Assembly (NCBI RefSeq): GCF_010183535.1
Contig: NC_071329.1
Coordinates: forward strand, 496,001 to 560,000
DNA: 64,000 nt
Origin: Caenorhabditis remanei
Taxonomy: Eukaryota > Nematoda > Chromadorea > Rhabditida > Rhabditidae
Direction of reading: 5' to 3'
Below the pieces are notes generated by a model that worked only from the letters and a program-made list of their open reading frames with translations, was not told where the DNA came from and did no database searches. Shown here piece by piece: positions 12,001 through 23,625 of the stretch. How positions within the stretch are numbered: position 1 is the stretch's first letter; the number at the start of each line of letters is the position of its first letter. Position numbers and translations under genes: made by a program.

Positions 12001-12513
12001 GAGCCGTCACTGCACAGTTTTGTACCTGGAATCCGAATGTTTTAGTCAATGTCTATCAGAATGTAGTGGCAGAGAAGGGAGAAGAGATTCCAAACAAAAA
12101 AGAAGAAGGTGCCAGTATCAAAAAGTATTCAAGTGACACTTTTGTTATAGTAATGGCTGAAAATTGCACAGATGACAAATACCTCCATGTGGAGTAAGTT
12201 TTGCTCTAAAGGTTACCATCCCTATGACTACTTTTCATTATTTTTCAGCACCCGCTGCTCAAAAGTTGAAAAAAGTTGGTTGTCAAGAGGAGATGTATTC
12301 AATCATCACTATGAAGATGTGATTCCCCCAAAATCTCGACAGATTCTGATATTGATGTATCGTTACAAATGGATCGATCAAAAGGGCTTCCCGATGAAGA
12401 TCAGCTATTATTTATCGAATAGAAAGAAGAAATTTTGGAGATTGTATACAGTAGAACATTTCCCAAGTATTGCTCCAACTGATTACGTTCATCAGACGGT
12501 TTTGATGAATTAG
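9079..12513 (+). CDS. Calpain-like cysteine protease A
   Basis: Seven exons (9079-9212, 9690-10152, 10640-11138, 11185-11266, 11681-11756, 11808-12193, 12249-12513) encode 634 residues. The papain-like core has the calpain triad: Cys129 in YQNSYGNCGLVAS, His292 in RHAFTIM and Asn312 in KIRNPWG. The C-terminal half matches the calpain beta-sandwich (domain III); no EF-hand domain follows. Calpains are Ca2+-dependent intracellular proteases. The Trp that normally follows the active-site Cys (GDCW) is Gly here, so activity is uncertain. The N-terminus (residues 1-45) is a short acidic helix conserved in the two paralogues to the right. Introns 1, 2 and 4 hold dispersed repeats. AATAAA is at 12527-12532. 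The 499-base third exon corresponds to two exons in paralogues B and C. Confidence 0.88.
9240..9680. repeat. Dispersed palindromic repeat family C in calpain A intron 1
   Basis: Contains the family motif GTTGACAATTG...GGGCACTCC and an inverted counterpart (GGGAGTGTCCGTAC...). A second copy fills intron 2 (10205-10625). Others are at about 21870-22190, 58600-58840 and 61025-61200. Confidence 0.65.
10205..10625. repeat. Dispersed palindromic repeat family C in calpain A intron 2
   Basis: Two halves in inverted orientation around about 10400. Both contain AGTTGAAAATG/CATTTTCAACT ends and the GTACGGACACTCCCTAGAGA block. It occupies nearly the whole intron. Confidence 0.7.
11310..11625. repeat. 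Dispersed repeat family B in calpain A intron 4
   Basis: The family core occurs in both orientations (CAAAATGTAGATCTCAGCGAG at the left, CTCGCTGAAATCTACATTTT at the right), so this copy is itself an inverted repeat. Confidence 0.7.
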
Positions 12514-12580
12514 ATGAGAAAAATAGAATAAATGTTGTTTTGGTTTACATTTTGTCTATAAAAAAAACAAAAAAGTGTTC

Positions 12581-12653
12581 CGACCACGGCAGGATTCGAA
12601 CCTACAATCTTCTGCTCCGTAGGCAGACGCGTTATCCATTGCGCCACGCGGCC
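12581..12653 (-). tRNA. tRNA-Arg(ACG)
   Basis: The minus strand folds as a full cloverleaf of 73 bases. The acceptor stem is GGCCGCG with CGTGGTC (two G-U pairs) and discriminator G. The anticodon stem is TCTGC/GCAGA around the loop CTACGGA, giving anticodon ACG (Arg, CGN codons). The T arm is GTAGG TTCGAAT CCTGC. T-rich sequence follows on the minus strand (plus 12561-12574), as expected for RNA polymerase III termination. There is no intron. It lies between the convergent calpain genes A and B. Confidence 0.93.
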
Positions 12654-12797
12654 ACATTTTGTTGGAGGGTTCAACGCCCAATAAAAACTTGCGCTCTCTT
12701 CCTCTCTTTGAAGGCAGCTGTTGCGTTTGCAATTGATAATAGCTGCTGGCGGTAGCTATTTCACCTCGTAGATAAAACAGAACGAATCGTTTTTATT

Positions 12798-15414
12798 TCA
12801 ATCTATTTTAGCAATCTGATGAATATAATCAGTCGGGCGAAGACTCGGAATATGGGAAGCTCGATTCAACATCCCCAGCACTGTAACGTTTTCATCCGAT
12901 AGGTAATAATCAATAGCCATCGGGAATCCTTTTTGCGTGGAATACTCATTACGACACATTGTTATGAGTATCTGTCGAGATCTCGGAGGAATCACATCTC
13001 CATAGTTATGATTATATACATCTCCTCTTGATAACCAGCTCGTTTTTACTTTGGAGCAAAAGGTGCTGAAATAATTTCAGAGTTATTAAACGAGAAGGCT
13101 TCCCCAGAAAAGAACCGGCCGGATAAGACCTGGTACAGATCAGAATAAAATAGGCATGAGAAATTGTCATGTACGTTTCAATTTGATAGTCATGATCAGG
13201 ACCGTTCTAATTTGGGTGGTTATCATCATACTTGCAACCCGGGTCGACACGGGCCAGTGCATAACTCGCTTAAATCGGAATACTATGAGCTGAAAAATAT
13301 ACCAAAACGTAGAACTCTCTGAGATCTACATTTTGGTATATTTTTCAGCTCATAATATTGAGTTTGAAGCTAGTCACGTTTCGGCCCAGTTTGCAAGTAT
13401 TGACAGGACTCACTGAACATGTAGATACTTATCATCTGTATAATTTTCAGCCATTACCATCACAAAATTGTCTCCTAAATACTTTTTGATACTGACATCA
13501 CGTTCTCTTTGTTCCAAAGTCTCTTTTCCCTTCTCTCCCATTATTCTCTGATAGACGTCAACCAATACTTCTGGGCTCCAACTTTCCAGTTTTGCACTGA
13601 TTGGTATGGAAGAGTGTATAACAACATTCCGTTCATCTTTTTTGAATGACTCGAAAAAGTTCGAAACATAAATCATGTAATCTCCAGGAGGTAGGGAAAT
13701 GTCTTCTGATGATTCATATATCGGCTCACAAAACATTATTTCTTCTGGTACACAAGGATTTCTTGAGTTAACTCGATGAATCGAAATCCATGTGTGATAC
13801 TAAAATGTTTGCGTATTATTGTATACACAAGTAATTGCAAAAACGTACCTGTAGTTTCTGATAACTCGGTTTGAGGGCACTAACACAAATATCGCAGTCT
13901 TTGGGTACATTTATTTCAATGACTCTGAAAACATTCTATACTAAGATTATATAGATTTTTCTCACTTCTGTGAACCATCCTCTAATCCCCCAATAGCCAT
14001 ATTCACTCGTAGTTCATCCCACGATGGACGGTATCGGCAAATGTCAAAATGATAAAAGTATTTCAGAAATTCATCGAATCCTATCCAGAACGAGCCTGCG
14101 ACATTTCCATATGCACGATTTTTTGTATCTTTGGAATCAAGAATTTTGGTGTTCGTGTCATCTGTCCATTTTCCTGTCCATATATTACGTCCCCATGGGT
14201 TCCGAACTTTCAGTAATCGATGGGATTTGTATAAGATCACGGACATAATTGTGAATACGTGACGGCTTTTATGAGAAGGTCCTTTTGCTTCCCAACCGTA
14301 TTTTAAATGAAGCTCTTTTTGTGACCAACATGAACAAACCATCGGATAGTTTTTTATGCTGAAATAAATGTGATGGTTTGCTTCAAGTAGAAAGGATACC
14401 TTGATTTCATTAACATTTCCCATAATTGATTGGTCTTCCCTCTGAAATCATTAATTTGAAATGGTTTGACGGGCGCTCCAGTAGTAGTTCTCAATGCTGT
14501 GGTTGAATTGAAAAATTCGAGATTAGCATAGCCATTATACAACTTGGCGATAGCTTTTTCAATCAAGGCCGCCCATAACTGAAAACGTTTCCATGAAGAA
14601 TAAATAACCTGTACACCCAACCTACCAAATTCTGGCCAAACTCTGATTTAGACATTACACCTTTTAGATTTTTCTTAGTTGATGGCATCCAATCATCAAT
14701 TATAAAATTTTCCCATTCTCCATCAACACATAACTTCACTTGATACACACCATAATCATTAATTTTAAAATCTCGAAAAAGAGACTCAATTAGTCCTTCA
14801 TGAATGGAAATTGCTGCCAGACTTGCAATTAGTCCACAGTTTCCCAGCCCATTCTGATAGACTCGATAGGGACACGTATTCCATAATTCCCAATTTTGGA
14901 AATTGGGTTGCACAAGTTTTAAATTGAATTTCTTTTTTCCTCTTATCAAAACATTATCTCCAAGAACTTCATACTCTCCATCCCAAAATGTTGTATTAGA
15001 TTTTCTAAAAAAAAACCATTTGTTCGACTGATACCATTTCATGCATAGTTGTCAAGGCCTCAAATTTTTTTGAATTTTTTCGCGAAAAAGTCAAATTTTC
15101 GACTATCATTCAGAATTAGAAGAAATTCTGAAAAATAGTCAACAATGGTCACATTTTCGATGAAAAATTGAAAAAATTTCGAAAAAAGGGTCATTTTTAA
15201 AGTCGGGCCTTGAAAATTTTCTACCGGCCCGGCCCTAGCCTTCGGGCCTTGCCGGGCCTTCACTACTATGATTTCATGTCACTTACTGGCAATGTTTCAG
15301 AGCAGTCTGGTACTTCAACTCATCCTCTTCTAAATCTTCGTGCAGAAACTTCGCTTGAATTGAATCAATCCTATTTTGTTCCGAGTTCTTGTCGAAATCT
15401 CCGGTATAGCTCAT
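12798..15414 (-). CDS. Calpain-like cysteine protease B
   Basis: Seven minus-strand exons (15414-15287, 15004-14626, 14578-14400, 14358-13966, 13924-13849, 13799-13414, 13065-12798) encode 602 residues. Triad residues are Cys99 (YQNGLGNCGLIAS), His262 (SRHVFTIM) and Asn282 (KVRNPWG); a Gly replaces the usual Trp after Cys. A domain III-like C-terminal half ends RPTDYIHQIAKID. The protein is closest to paralogue C, in tandem to its right. The 393-base fourth exon equals two exons of C (311+82), so an intron is absent here. Intron 1 carries a G/C-rich repeat (15055-15265), and the last intron a family B repeat. A minus-strand AATAAA (plus 12792-12797) directly follows the stop. Function beyond the protease family is unknown. 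Confidence 0.87.
13225..13405. repeat. Dispersed repeat family B in calpain B last intron
   Basis: An inverted pair of the family core (GAGCTGAAAAATATACCAAA and TTTGGTATATTTTTCAGCTC) meeting at about 13315. It forms a perfect hairpin centre. Confidence 0.75.
15055..15265. repeat. Dispersed repeat with GGCCCGGCC motif
   Basis: AT-rich sequence ending in repeated CGGGCCTTG/GGCCCGGCCC blocks, in intron 1 of calpain B. Related sequence occurs at about 52060-52255 and 55815-56400 in the duplicated F-box units. Confidence 0.55.
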
Positions 15415-15555
15415 GGAGTCTAGCAGAAATGATTAAAAAGGAGTTTTTTCTAGAAGGAAATTAATTTTTCTTTGGTTATACAGATAATGTCACGTTTCTA
15501 ATTCGGAACTTTTGGGAATACAACTGATTTATTGATATTAAAGCAAAAAAATCAT

Positions 15556-18148
15556 CTATTCCATTAACACAGTCTGATGAATATAATCAGTCCGGCGAAT
15601 ACTCGGTATATGGGCGGCTCGATTAGACGTCCCCAGTTTTGTCATTTTTTCGTCAGATAGGTAATAATCAATAGCCATCGGAAATCCTTTTCGCGTAGCA
15701 GATTCAAGATGACAAGTGGCTATAAGAATCTGTCGAGATCTTGGAGGAATCACATCTCCATAGTCACGGTTGTTTGAATCCCCTCTTGACCACCAACACA
15801 TTTTAATTTTAGAGCAGAAGGTTCTGAAAAATTATATAGCTTCGTTTCATAGCGTATTAACATGCCTTACTGTACATGAAGATATCTTTCATCTGTGTAA
15901 TTTTCAGCCATCATTATCACAAATTTGTCTCCTGAATACTTCTTGATACTGACGTCATCTCTCTGTTTCAGAAGCTCCTCTCCTTTTTCTGCCACTATTC
16001 TCTGATAAACTTTTACCAAAACTTGCGGATTCCAGCTACACAGACTGGCATTAATTGGGATGGAAGAGTGGATAACAACATTCCGTTCTTTTTTGCTATA
16101 AAAATTTGTTACATAAATCATATATCCTCCAGGAAGAAGGTGAATGTCTTCCGAAGATTCATATATCGGTTCGCAAAATATTATTTGTCCAATTTCATCG
16201 TCCTGGTTGATTTCATGAATAGAAACCCATGTGTGATACTGGAAATTGTGATTTCAATGTTAAAACGGCTTATTATTAGGGAAGACCACCAAGTGACCGT
16301 GGAGTTATAGGGCGAGGACGTTTGGTAAGATAATGACTTGTCAGTGGTCCAAAGTTTGACCTCGTTTTTCTCAAATACCAGGCCTCGAGGGCAAAAACTG
16401 AATATATATATATATATTCGGAACCAGCGTTTTCTCAGCTTTCCAATGGTATAAGTCCGATCCCATAACTCCTCGCTCAGCTTTTTAACGATATAGCTCA
16501 TGGCCCATAACTCCACGGTCCCCTAGTTAGCATACCTGTATTTTATAACAATTGGGTTTAATGGCACTAACGCAAATATCGCATCCTTCAGGTACTATTA
16601 TTTTAATCCCTCTATAAAATTACTTTTGACAACGTCTCTACGGAACATCCGGCCCTTACTTTTGTGAGTCATCCCACAGTCCCCCAACAGGCATGCTCAA
16701 TCGTATCTGACTCCATGATTCACGGTATCGACAGATCTCCACTGAAATAATCGGTAATAATCAGTAACCATGACGTCAAATTCACCAACCGCTATCAAAG
16801 TATTTCAGAAACTCATCGAATCCTATCCAGAATGAGCCGCTGATCTCTCCATATGCACGATTTTTTGTATCTTTTGAATCAAGAATCTTTGTATTCGTTT
16901 CATCAGTCCATTTGCCTGTCCATATATTATACCCCCATGGGTTCCGAAGTTTCAGCAATCGATGGGATTTATATAAAATCACTGACAGAACTGTAAACAC
17001 ATGCGCATACTTATGAGAAAATGGTTTCGCTGTACGTCCGTATTTTCGTAATATTTCTCCCTTCGATAAGCATGAACAAACTATCGGATAGTTTTTTGAG
17101 CTATAAAATGAAACATTTTTAAACGATCATTGTTTCAAATAACAGTTTTACCTAGATATCAGCAATATTTCCCATAGTTTCTCAGTTTTTTCTCTAAAAT
17201 CTTTGAATTGTAGTGAGGTTACAGGTGCTCCAGTAATCATTCTCAATGCTGCCGCTGAACAAAAGGCGTAAATATTTTTGTAACCATTGAACACTTTGGC
17301 GATAGCTTTTTCAATCAACGCAGCCCATATCTGAAAACATTTTTCTCAAGAATAAATAGCCTGTATCATCTGTTCATGAACTTGTGTTCATGAATCGATT
17401 ATTCACATGGCTTACCAAATTCTTGCCCAGTCTTGATGCAGACTTCACACCTCTTAGGCTTCCATTGGTTAACGGTATCCAATCATCAATGATTATATTC
17501 TTCCATTCTCCATCTATACACAACTTCACTTGGTATGCACCATAATCGTTAATTTTAAAGTCTCGAAAAAGAAACTCAATTATACATTTATGAATGGAAA
17601 TTGCTGCCAGACTTGCAATAAGTCCACAGTTTCCCAGACCATTCTGATAGACTCGATAGGGACATGTATCATTCCATAGCTCCCATTTGGACCGAGTACA
17701 TATTTTAGTTGTTCTGTGTTGTGATTTGATTTCTTTCACCACATAAGAAATTGGTCGTGCCCACGTGGCTGTTTGATTCGGATTGAATTTTGAGACAAGA
17801 AATTGCATTTTGTGGGACCTCAGAATCTGAAAAATGAGATTTCTGTAACTTCACGTTTTACGTTTCTTGCCTGCATCAGTTTTAAATCGATTGTTTCTTT
17901 TCCGTTTCTCAAAACATGTTTTCCAAGATTTTCATATGTATGTGCAAACTCTCCATCATGAAACGGTGTATTAAATTTTCTGAAATCTCAATTGTTTGGC
18001 TGACAACATTTCATGGCACTCACTCGCAATAGGCCAGAATAGTCTGGTACTTCAACTCATCTTCTTCTGAATCTCCATGTAGAAATTTCGCTTGTAATGA
18101 ATCAACTCTTTTTTGTTCTAACTCTTTGTCAAAATCTTCGGTCTTCAT
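15556..18148 (-). CDS. Calpain-like cysteine protease C
   Basis: Nine minus-strand exons (18148-18024, 17979-17862, 17826-17416, 17330-17152, 17100-16790, 16741-16660, 16611-16536, 16238-15871, 15823-15556) encode 645 residues. The triad is Cys148 (YQNGLGNCGLIAS), His310 (YAHVFTVLS) and Asn330 (KLRNPWG), again with Gly instead of Trp after Cys. Exon sizes 179, 82, 76 and 268 match those of B and/or A exactly. This copy keeps both introns that A or B lacks, plus an extra one splitting exon 2. A GC donor at about 17877 is possible, but a normal GT donor 9 bases further keeps the frame and was used. Minus-strand AATAAA is at plus 15528-15533. Confidence 0.86.
16265..16530. repeat. Dispersed repeat family G in calpain C intron
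   Basis: Contains ACCAGGCCTCGAGGGCAAAA, related (inverted) to CCCCCGAGGCCTGGTATTC at 34990-35285 in a znfx-1 intron. A TATATATATATA stretch is included. Possibly a palindromic MITE. Confidence 0.55.
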
Positions 18149-19124
18149 GGAGTCTAGTAGAAATGATTGAGAAGGAGTGTTTTTCTAGAAGAAAAGTTAT
18201 TTTTCTTCAAGTATACAGGTAAGGTCAAGTTTTTGAATTTGAGTGTTTTATACTTTTTAAAATGTAGTGCATGTTTATGCACGTACATGATTTTCGAATC
18301 AACGGCATAGTTTCATTCTTGAAAAAAACCTCCGTAGTCTTCTGTGATGTGCCCCCTGCTTAAACTCTTCAGTCCCCCGACTTGCCCTTTCTCTCGATCA
18401 TTTTTTGTTTCCTGTCGAGTGAGACAGAGAGAGATGGCTCAAATTCCTTTGTCTTTTCTTTTTTCTCTACCCATCAAACATTTTACATCGACTCGGGGAG
18501 TGCGCGAAGAAAAAAAATGGGTGAGCGCAAACACAGCTCTTCTTCTCTCTGACCATCTCCTCTGACCGGTTCAGGTGTCTTCTCTCTCGAGACTTTAAGG
18601 GAGAAAGATTAGGAATGAGAGATGATGAGCATACAATATGATATGGCATCTCCGAGGGGGGAGGTAGACTCTATCATTTCATTTCCGGCAGATTATTTTT
18701 TAAGGCTCTCCTGCTCAGTCTCAGCTCTATTATCAATACCGGTGCCGATGCACCCCCTCACCCGAATCAAATAGAGACAAACAATCCGGAAGTGAGGAGG
18801 GGATGGAAAAGTTTCAAGAGAGAGTAGAATATCAAAGGAGTGGCAACTGATCCGTATAGTTTGTACTTTGGCCGGCCAGGAACTTGAGCAAGTGATAAGG
18901 AGTGTGATAAAACACTGTTGTTAGAGGAAAAGAACTAGCTGTGTTAAGGAATTTAGAATTCCCTAAACTTTTAATGCAGATCATACAAAATTTAATGTAG
19001 CTTAGAAGAAAAACTACAATTATCGGGGTTGAGCAAGCCCAGTTTTACTATGACAGTACCAAACACAGCGTACCGTTGCCCCTTTATAATAGAACGGTCC
19101 CTTATACCAAACTTGGAAACCGGG
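18149..19124. other. Upstream region of calpain C, no gene seen
   Basis: Pyrimidine-rich and GA-rich stretches (for example GAGACAGAGAGAGA near 18420), and an inverted CCTCTCC/GGAGAGG tendency around 18540-18600. No open frame with coding character. Probably promoter DNA of the minus-strand calpain C. Confidence 0.4.
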
Positions 19125-19400
19125 CTGAAAGCTCGCTTCAAATTGAGTCTTATGACCTGAAAAATATACCAAAATATAGATCTCGACGAGGTCTCTATCC
19201 GTGACCTACTACGGGCCAGCGAAAATATATTTTTCAACCATTTTCGCGTTTTTCACACTTTCTCCTGGCCCGCACTACATTAACGACTAGTCATCCAGCC
19301 CGTAGTGGCTAAAGCCGAGATCTACATTTTGGTATATTTTTGAGCGCATAGGATTGTGTTTGAAGCGAGTTACGTGCCGGCCCGGTTTGCAAGTATGATT
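19125..19400. repeat. Dispersed repeat family B, intergenic inverted pair
   Basis: Both orientations of the family core are present (GACCTGAAAAATATACCAAA near 19155 and ATTTTGGTATATTTTTGAGC near 19325), separated by about 150 bases. The flanks CAGTACCAAACACAGCGTACCG are directly repeated at about 19052 and 19410. Confidence 0.7.
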
Positions 19401-19559
19401 TTTACTATGGCAGTACCAAACACAGCGTACCGTTAGCCTTTTAATGGAACGGTCCCTTATACTACATGGTCCTCACAAGATAGTGCGGTCTCCTCTGCAT
19501 TACAGTACAGCACATTCAGTGAAAAGTGTGACGGGAACTATATAATGTTGCAAACTTTC

Positions 19560-19960
19560 TCCAAATCTGAAATTATGTTTATCCTTGCATTCCTGAAACG
19601 GAGACAAACTTTTTTCATGAACCTTTTTAATTTACCAATAGGGAATTTGATGAAACATTGGACACATATATTTTCGGATATACTCAATTAAATGGTTGTT
19701 TCTTATATTAAGAAACTCTGAGGGATGGCGAGTCTTGAATTTCCAGAAATTTCAGACCGAGATTTCTAACCGTTGAGAGAGAAGAACTCTGCAAATTCTG
19801 ACAACGCGATTTCATTAATCATATTTGACATATCTGAAAGCATATGTGTGATAAGTTTCATCAAATTTTTAATCGGCATATTATGAAAAACTGTCCCTGC
19901 TGAGTCTGGAGCCTGCATCAGTTCTAACAATACGCAGTTTTAAAATCCTAACAAAGTTTA
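19560..19960. repeat. Imperfect palindrome
   Basis: AATTTGATGAAAC followed by ACACATAT at about 19630-19665 pairs with the complement around 19845-19880. The centre is near 19755. No coding content. Confidence 0.5.
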
Positions 19961-22900
19961 GTCCATTACAACTTGAACAGACCGTATCTAGATATTTTTC
20001 TGAAAAATTTATCGTTTAGCAGCATTGAAAAAAATATCTTAGTTTCTTGTGCCTCACCATTAAAACGTTAGCTACTTTGTACTTTATAAGTACGTCACTC
20101 TAAAATCCCCCCTCCCTCACTTGTTGAGCCTGATGAACACCATCTTTGTCCCTCCCTGTCCTTCCAACAAATAAGACCAATTCCGGAAAATATGGCAAAA
20201 AAGTTTCTTGAGTGTGCTCTTTCTCTCTTCTAAAGAACAGAGTATAATAATGGGCATAGGGTGCACCACCGTGTCAACGTATTACGCGTCTCGGCGCATT
20301 TCCTCCGAAGTTTTTTTGTCACCGATCCGGTTATTGCCAATCAAAGAAAAAAGAAATGTGAGGCAGGATGTAGGAACATCTGAGGAAAGTACACGTGTTA
20401 CTACAAATTCTGACATCAAACATCATCTGTGTTTCGCTGATCAAATTGTTCCGCGCGAACTATTGACCTGGTTTGTTGAACTTGGTCGTCGAATCAGGAA
20501 TCCGTTGGAATGCGGCATGGAGCATTGCTAAGGATGAGCAAGAGACTAGATACTTTTTTATATAATTAAGAGTCTCATTTTAGCTTTGTTTTGAAGTGGT
20601 CCACTTGGAACTGATTGTGAGATTAGAAATTAAAAATGTTTAATTCAAAAAAAGAAGTTTATTTGCTCGTAGTGATTGAAATATAGTTTTTACCGTTGTG
20701 TAAGTTTTTAACACGGCCGTTCTAGGCACAAGGAAAAAGCTTACCGCAAAATACTGTCTACACTGGTCTCTAGTAATTTAGTGACTATAACAAATACCAA
20801 AACAAAAAATGGTAACTCATAATGAAGATCTTGACATGCTGTATCTCCCATAAGTTTTGACTTTTTTGAAACCGAACTCAAAATCCTCACGTTTTCAACT
20901 TTCCAGTCATCCGGGCAGTTTGAACACACAGACATACACTATTTAGGCAAGAAACTTTCGGATGTGTCTGTCAGCGTGTCCAAATTTGATTGGAATGGAA
21001 ATCGGCAGACGTGAGGATTATGAATCTTTTTTCAGATTTTTGAAATAGTAAAAATTGATAGATTTACAACAATTTTATATCTGAAAAATGGTTTTTTTTG
21101 TGAAAATTGTTGTGAATCGATTAATTCTCACATTTTTTCAAAACCTGAAGCCGAATTCAGAATTTGACCCAGCAAGATTACACGACCACATTCAATTTTC
21201 CAATAAAAAATGCTTCTCCCCACCACGAACTGACCAAACAAAAAGTGTCCAACTTTCTGGCAACTCAAGTACTTGAAAAGCGCGTGTTTATTGACATAGT
21301 GATTCTTTTGATTTGGTCACTTTTATTGACAGATTAACTAGTTGCCACTATTCCTTTTTGTTCATGTTCATTTCCACGTCACGCAATGTTTAGGCCAAGT
21401 GGACCAGTCGTTTACAGGAGTCAGTTATGGATGATGATGAGTCATCATGACATGTCAAACGTCATTTCTTAGAAAAAAAGAGGATTAATTTTGTTTCAGG
21501 CAAGAACTTCCGATTAGCAAATAGAAAATTGGCAGGGCAGACATGGGGCAAAAAACGAGTGTTCACTTTTTGATCTTCGTTTCGTTTGGAAACGATAATT
21601 CGTCATGGACACGTCATGAGCTGAAAGTGACGTACATGTGGTTTTGGTATTAAATGAAGTTTTCAGGAGGATGGATCTTACTAACTGGGGTAACTGGGGT
21701 ACGAAAAATTGCAGATATATCAACTCACTGAAAATCGACAGAACAGAGGAATCAGATAATGGTTAACATAGATATATTGCGACACAATATATTTTTTAAA
21801 ACCCATTAGAATAAATTGCTTTTGACAGCCATTTCAGAGTTGCATATGAATATTCAGTACCGGTCAAAGATTGTAAACTTTGGCCGTTTTCAGTTGAAAA
21901 TGTCCAACTTTGAGAGTGTTTCATGGTAATTCTGATTGTTCCATCAAGTAGGTTTTTAATGGATCATACAGATAAAAAGTAGAGCTTCAGTTTTGTAGTT
22001 GACAACTTTTTTGTACGGTCACTCTCTTAAGAGTTATAATCATTTTTAAACGACAGCTCGAAAATCGCTCTATTTTGCACTGAAAGTAGTCGATTTGAGA
22101 GAGAAATAACTTTGTCGATACGTAACTTGCTAGGGAATGTCCGTACAAAAAAGTTGTTAACTACAAAATAAAGATCTACACTTCATCTGCATGATTTAAT
22201 AAAAATTCTTTCCCTGGAAAGATTTCCCCTGGAAAGACCAAAATTAAATGTCTAATTTCACGGTACTGCAATAGAACAACCCCAAAATTCCTTATTCCAA
22301 AAAAGTTGTAAAATAGGCTCTCCAAAATCCTCGAAAACCGTTCCAAGGTTCAAGAGGGAAGAAAAGCGACAAGAACATGTGTTGTTGTTTTTTTCCACTC
22401 GACACAAAAAGATGCGCATCTTTTTATAGCCATCGTTTTGACCCGATATATACTCGAAAAGATAAGAAATTGCGCAACTTGAACTAGCGAAGAAGAAGAA
22501 CAAGAGAGAAATAATCAGAGAAAGGGAATGAGCAGCTGCTATTCTTAGATTCGTATTTCGAACGGGGACAGAGAGAGGAGACAAGCCGACCCGAAAAAGG
22601 GCAACTTGTGCAAGGGGGAAGAAGATGAAAAGATGTTGAGCAGAAAACATTTCAGGAATCCGACAAAAAGCATGCTTAAGTTATCTAGGTTTTTGCATAA
22701 AACCTTAAAAACTACTGTACCATGGGTTACTGTACTTTTCGTCATGACCCTGAAGTCTATTCGGAAGTATAAGAAGAGTTTTAGGTCCTGGCTCAAGTCT
22801 CGCCCCAATTATTAGCAAGAAGTTCGGCCAGAGACTCAATCATTATCTTATGAACATTTTTCCAACTGAAAATTTGTAATTTTTTCGGTGTTTTGATGGC

Positions 22901-23500
22901 AATTACAAAAATACACTGACCAAGGTACAGTGACAAAGATAAACTGACCACGTTGCTCTACCGAAATCCACGAAAAGTTGTGTACGGTATATCGGTGAAG
23001 CGCAGGTGTAAGAACTGTGCTGAGCTAATAACTACAGTAACGTGATTCTGTGGAACAGGAGCATATACGGTTTGGGTCTCACCACGAATTCTAGAATCCT
23101 AAAGAATGGTCTTATCAGAAAAACTACAATGTCTACTGTAGTTTTAGTAGCTTCCGGAAGGTGACGAAGGCACCCACCGCCACGTTGTAACAAATTTCGC
23201 AAGGAGATGGTTTCCGGCTATGAAAATTTTACGGTCGCGTGGAAAAATGCGTTTCGTAATTTTTGAAAAAGCGAGGAGCTATGTCTGTTTTTTCTCATTG
23301 ACACCTGCGTCTCTTCCTCTCCCACACTATTTCCATCCCCTCACTGATATCCCGATTGTCTCCTATCTCCAGGGAGGGTGCATTGAAGAGCACCTTCTCC
23401 AATTCAAGGAGTTGTTTCGAACGCAAGAGCTCTCTCTCTCTCCCTCTTTTCCATCTCTCTCTCTCTCTCTCTACGGGCGGCTCCGTTGCCGCATGGGGCG
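19961..23500. other. Intergenic, repeats and possible regulatory DNA
   Basis: No supported gene. An open frame at 20208-20531 has no homology I can name and no splice context. TGACG/CGTCA half-sites cluster at about 21370-21640. A family C repeat is at about 21870-22190 and a partial family A repeat at about 22955-23035. Sequence after 22400 is GA-rich, and a CT microsatellite occupies about 23435-23475, just upstream of the pqn-95-like promoter. Confidence 0.45.
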
Positions 23501-23539
23501 GAGCCAAATGCCGCGCGCGCGCCCCCTTAGAGCACCCGA

Positions 23540-23547
23540 TATAAAAG
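23540..23547 (+). promoter_or_regulatory. TATA box of the Cys/Gln-rich protein gene
   Basis: TATAAAAG lies 79 bases upstream of the start codon at 23626, after a GC-rich block (GCCGCGCGCGCGCCCCC). This is the usual distance for a highly expressed gene whose mRNA is not trans-spliced. Motif evidence only. Confidence 0.65.
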
Positions 23548-23625
23548 GTACGCGGTGGCATTTGGCAAGAATACAGAGCCTTCGAGTTCTAGTCTCTTCT
23601 ACCCTTCCACTCATACATTTCCCAA

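Noticed and set aside
17862..17880. GC-AG intron in calpain C
   Set aside because: A normal GT donor 9 bases downstream keeps the same frame and is the simpler choice.
20208..20531. 107-codon open frame in the gap between calpain C and the pqn-95-like gene
   Set aside because: No domain, signal peptide, splice context or codon bias supports it; chance frame in repeat-rich DNA.
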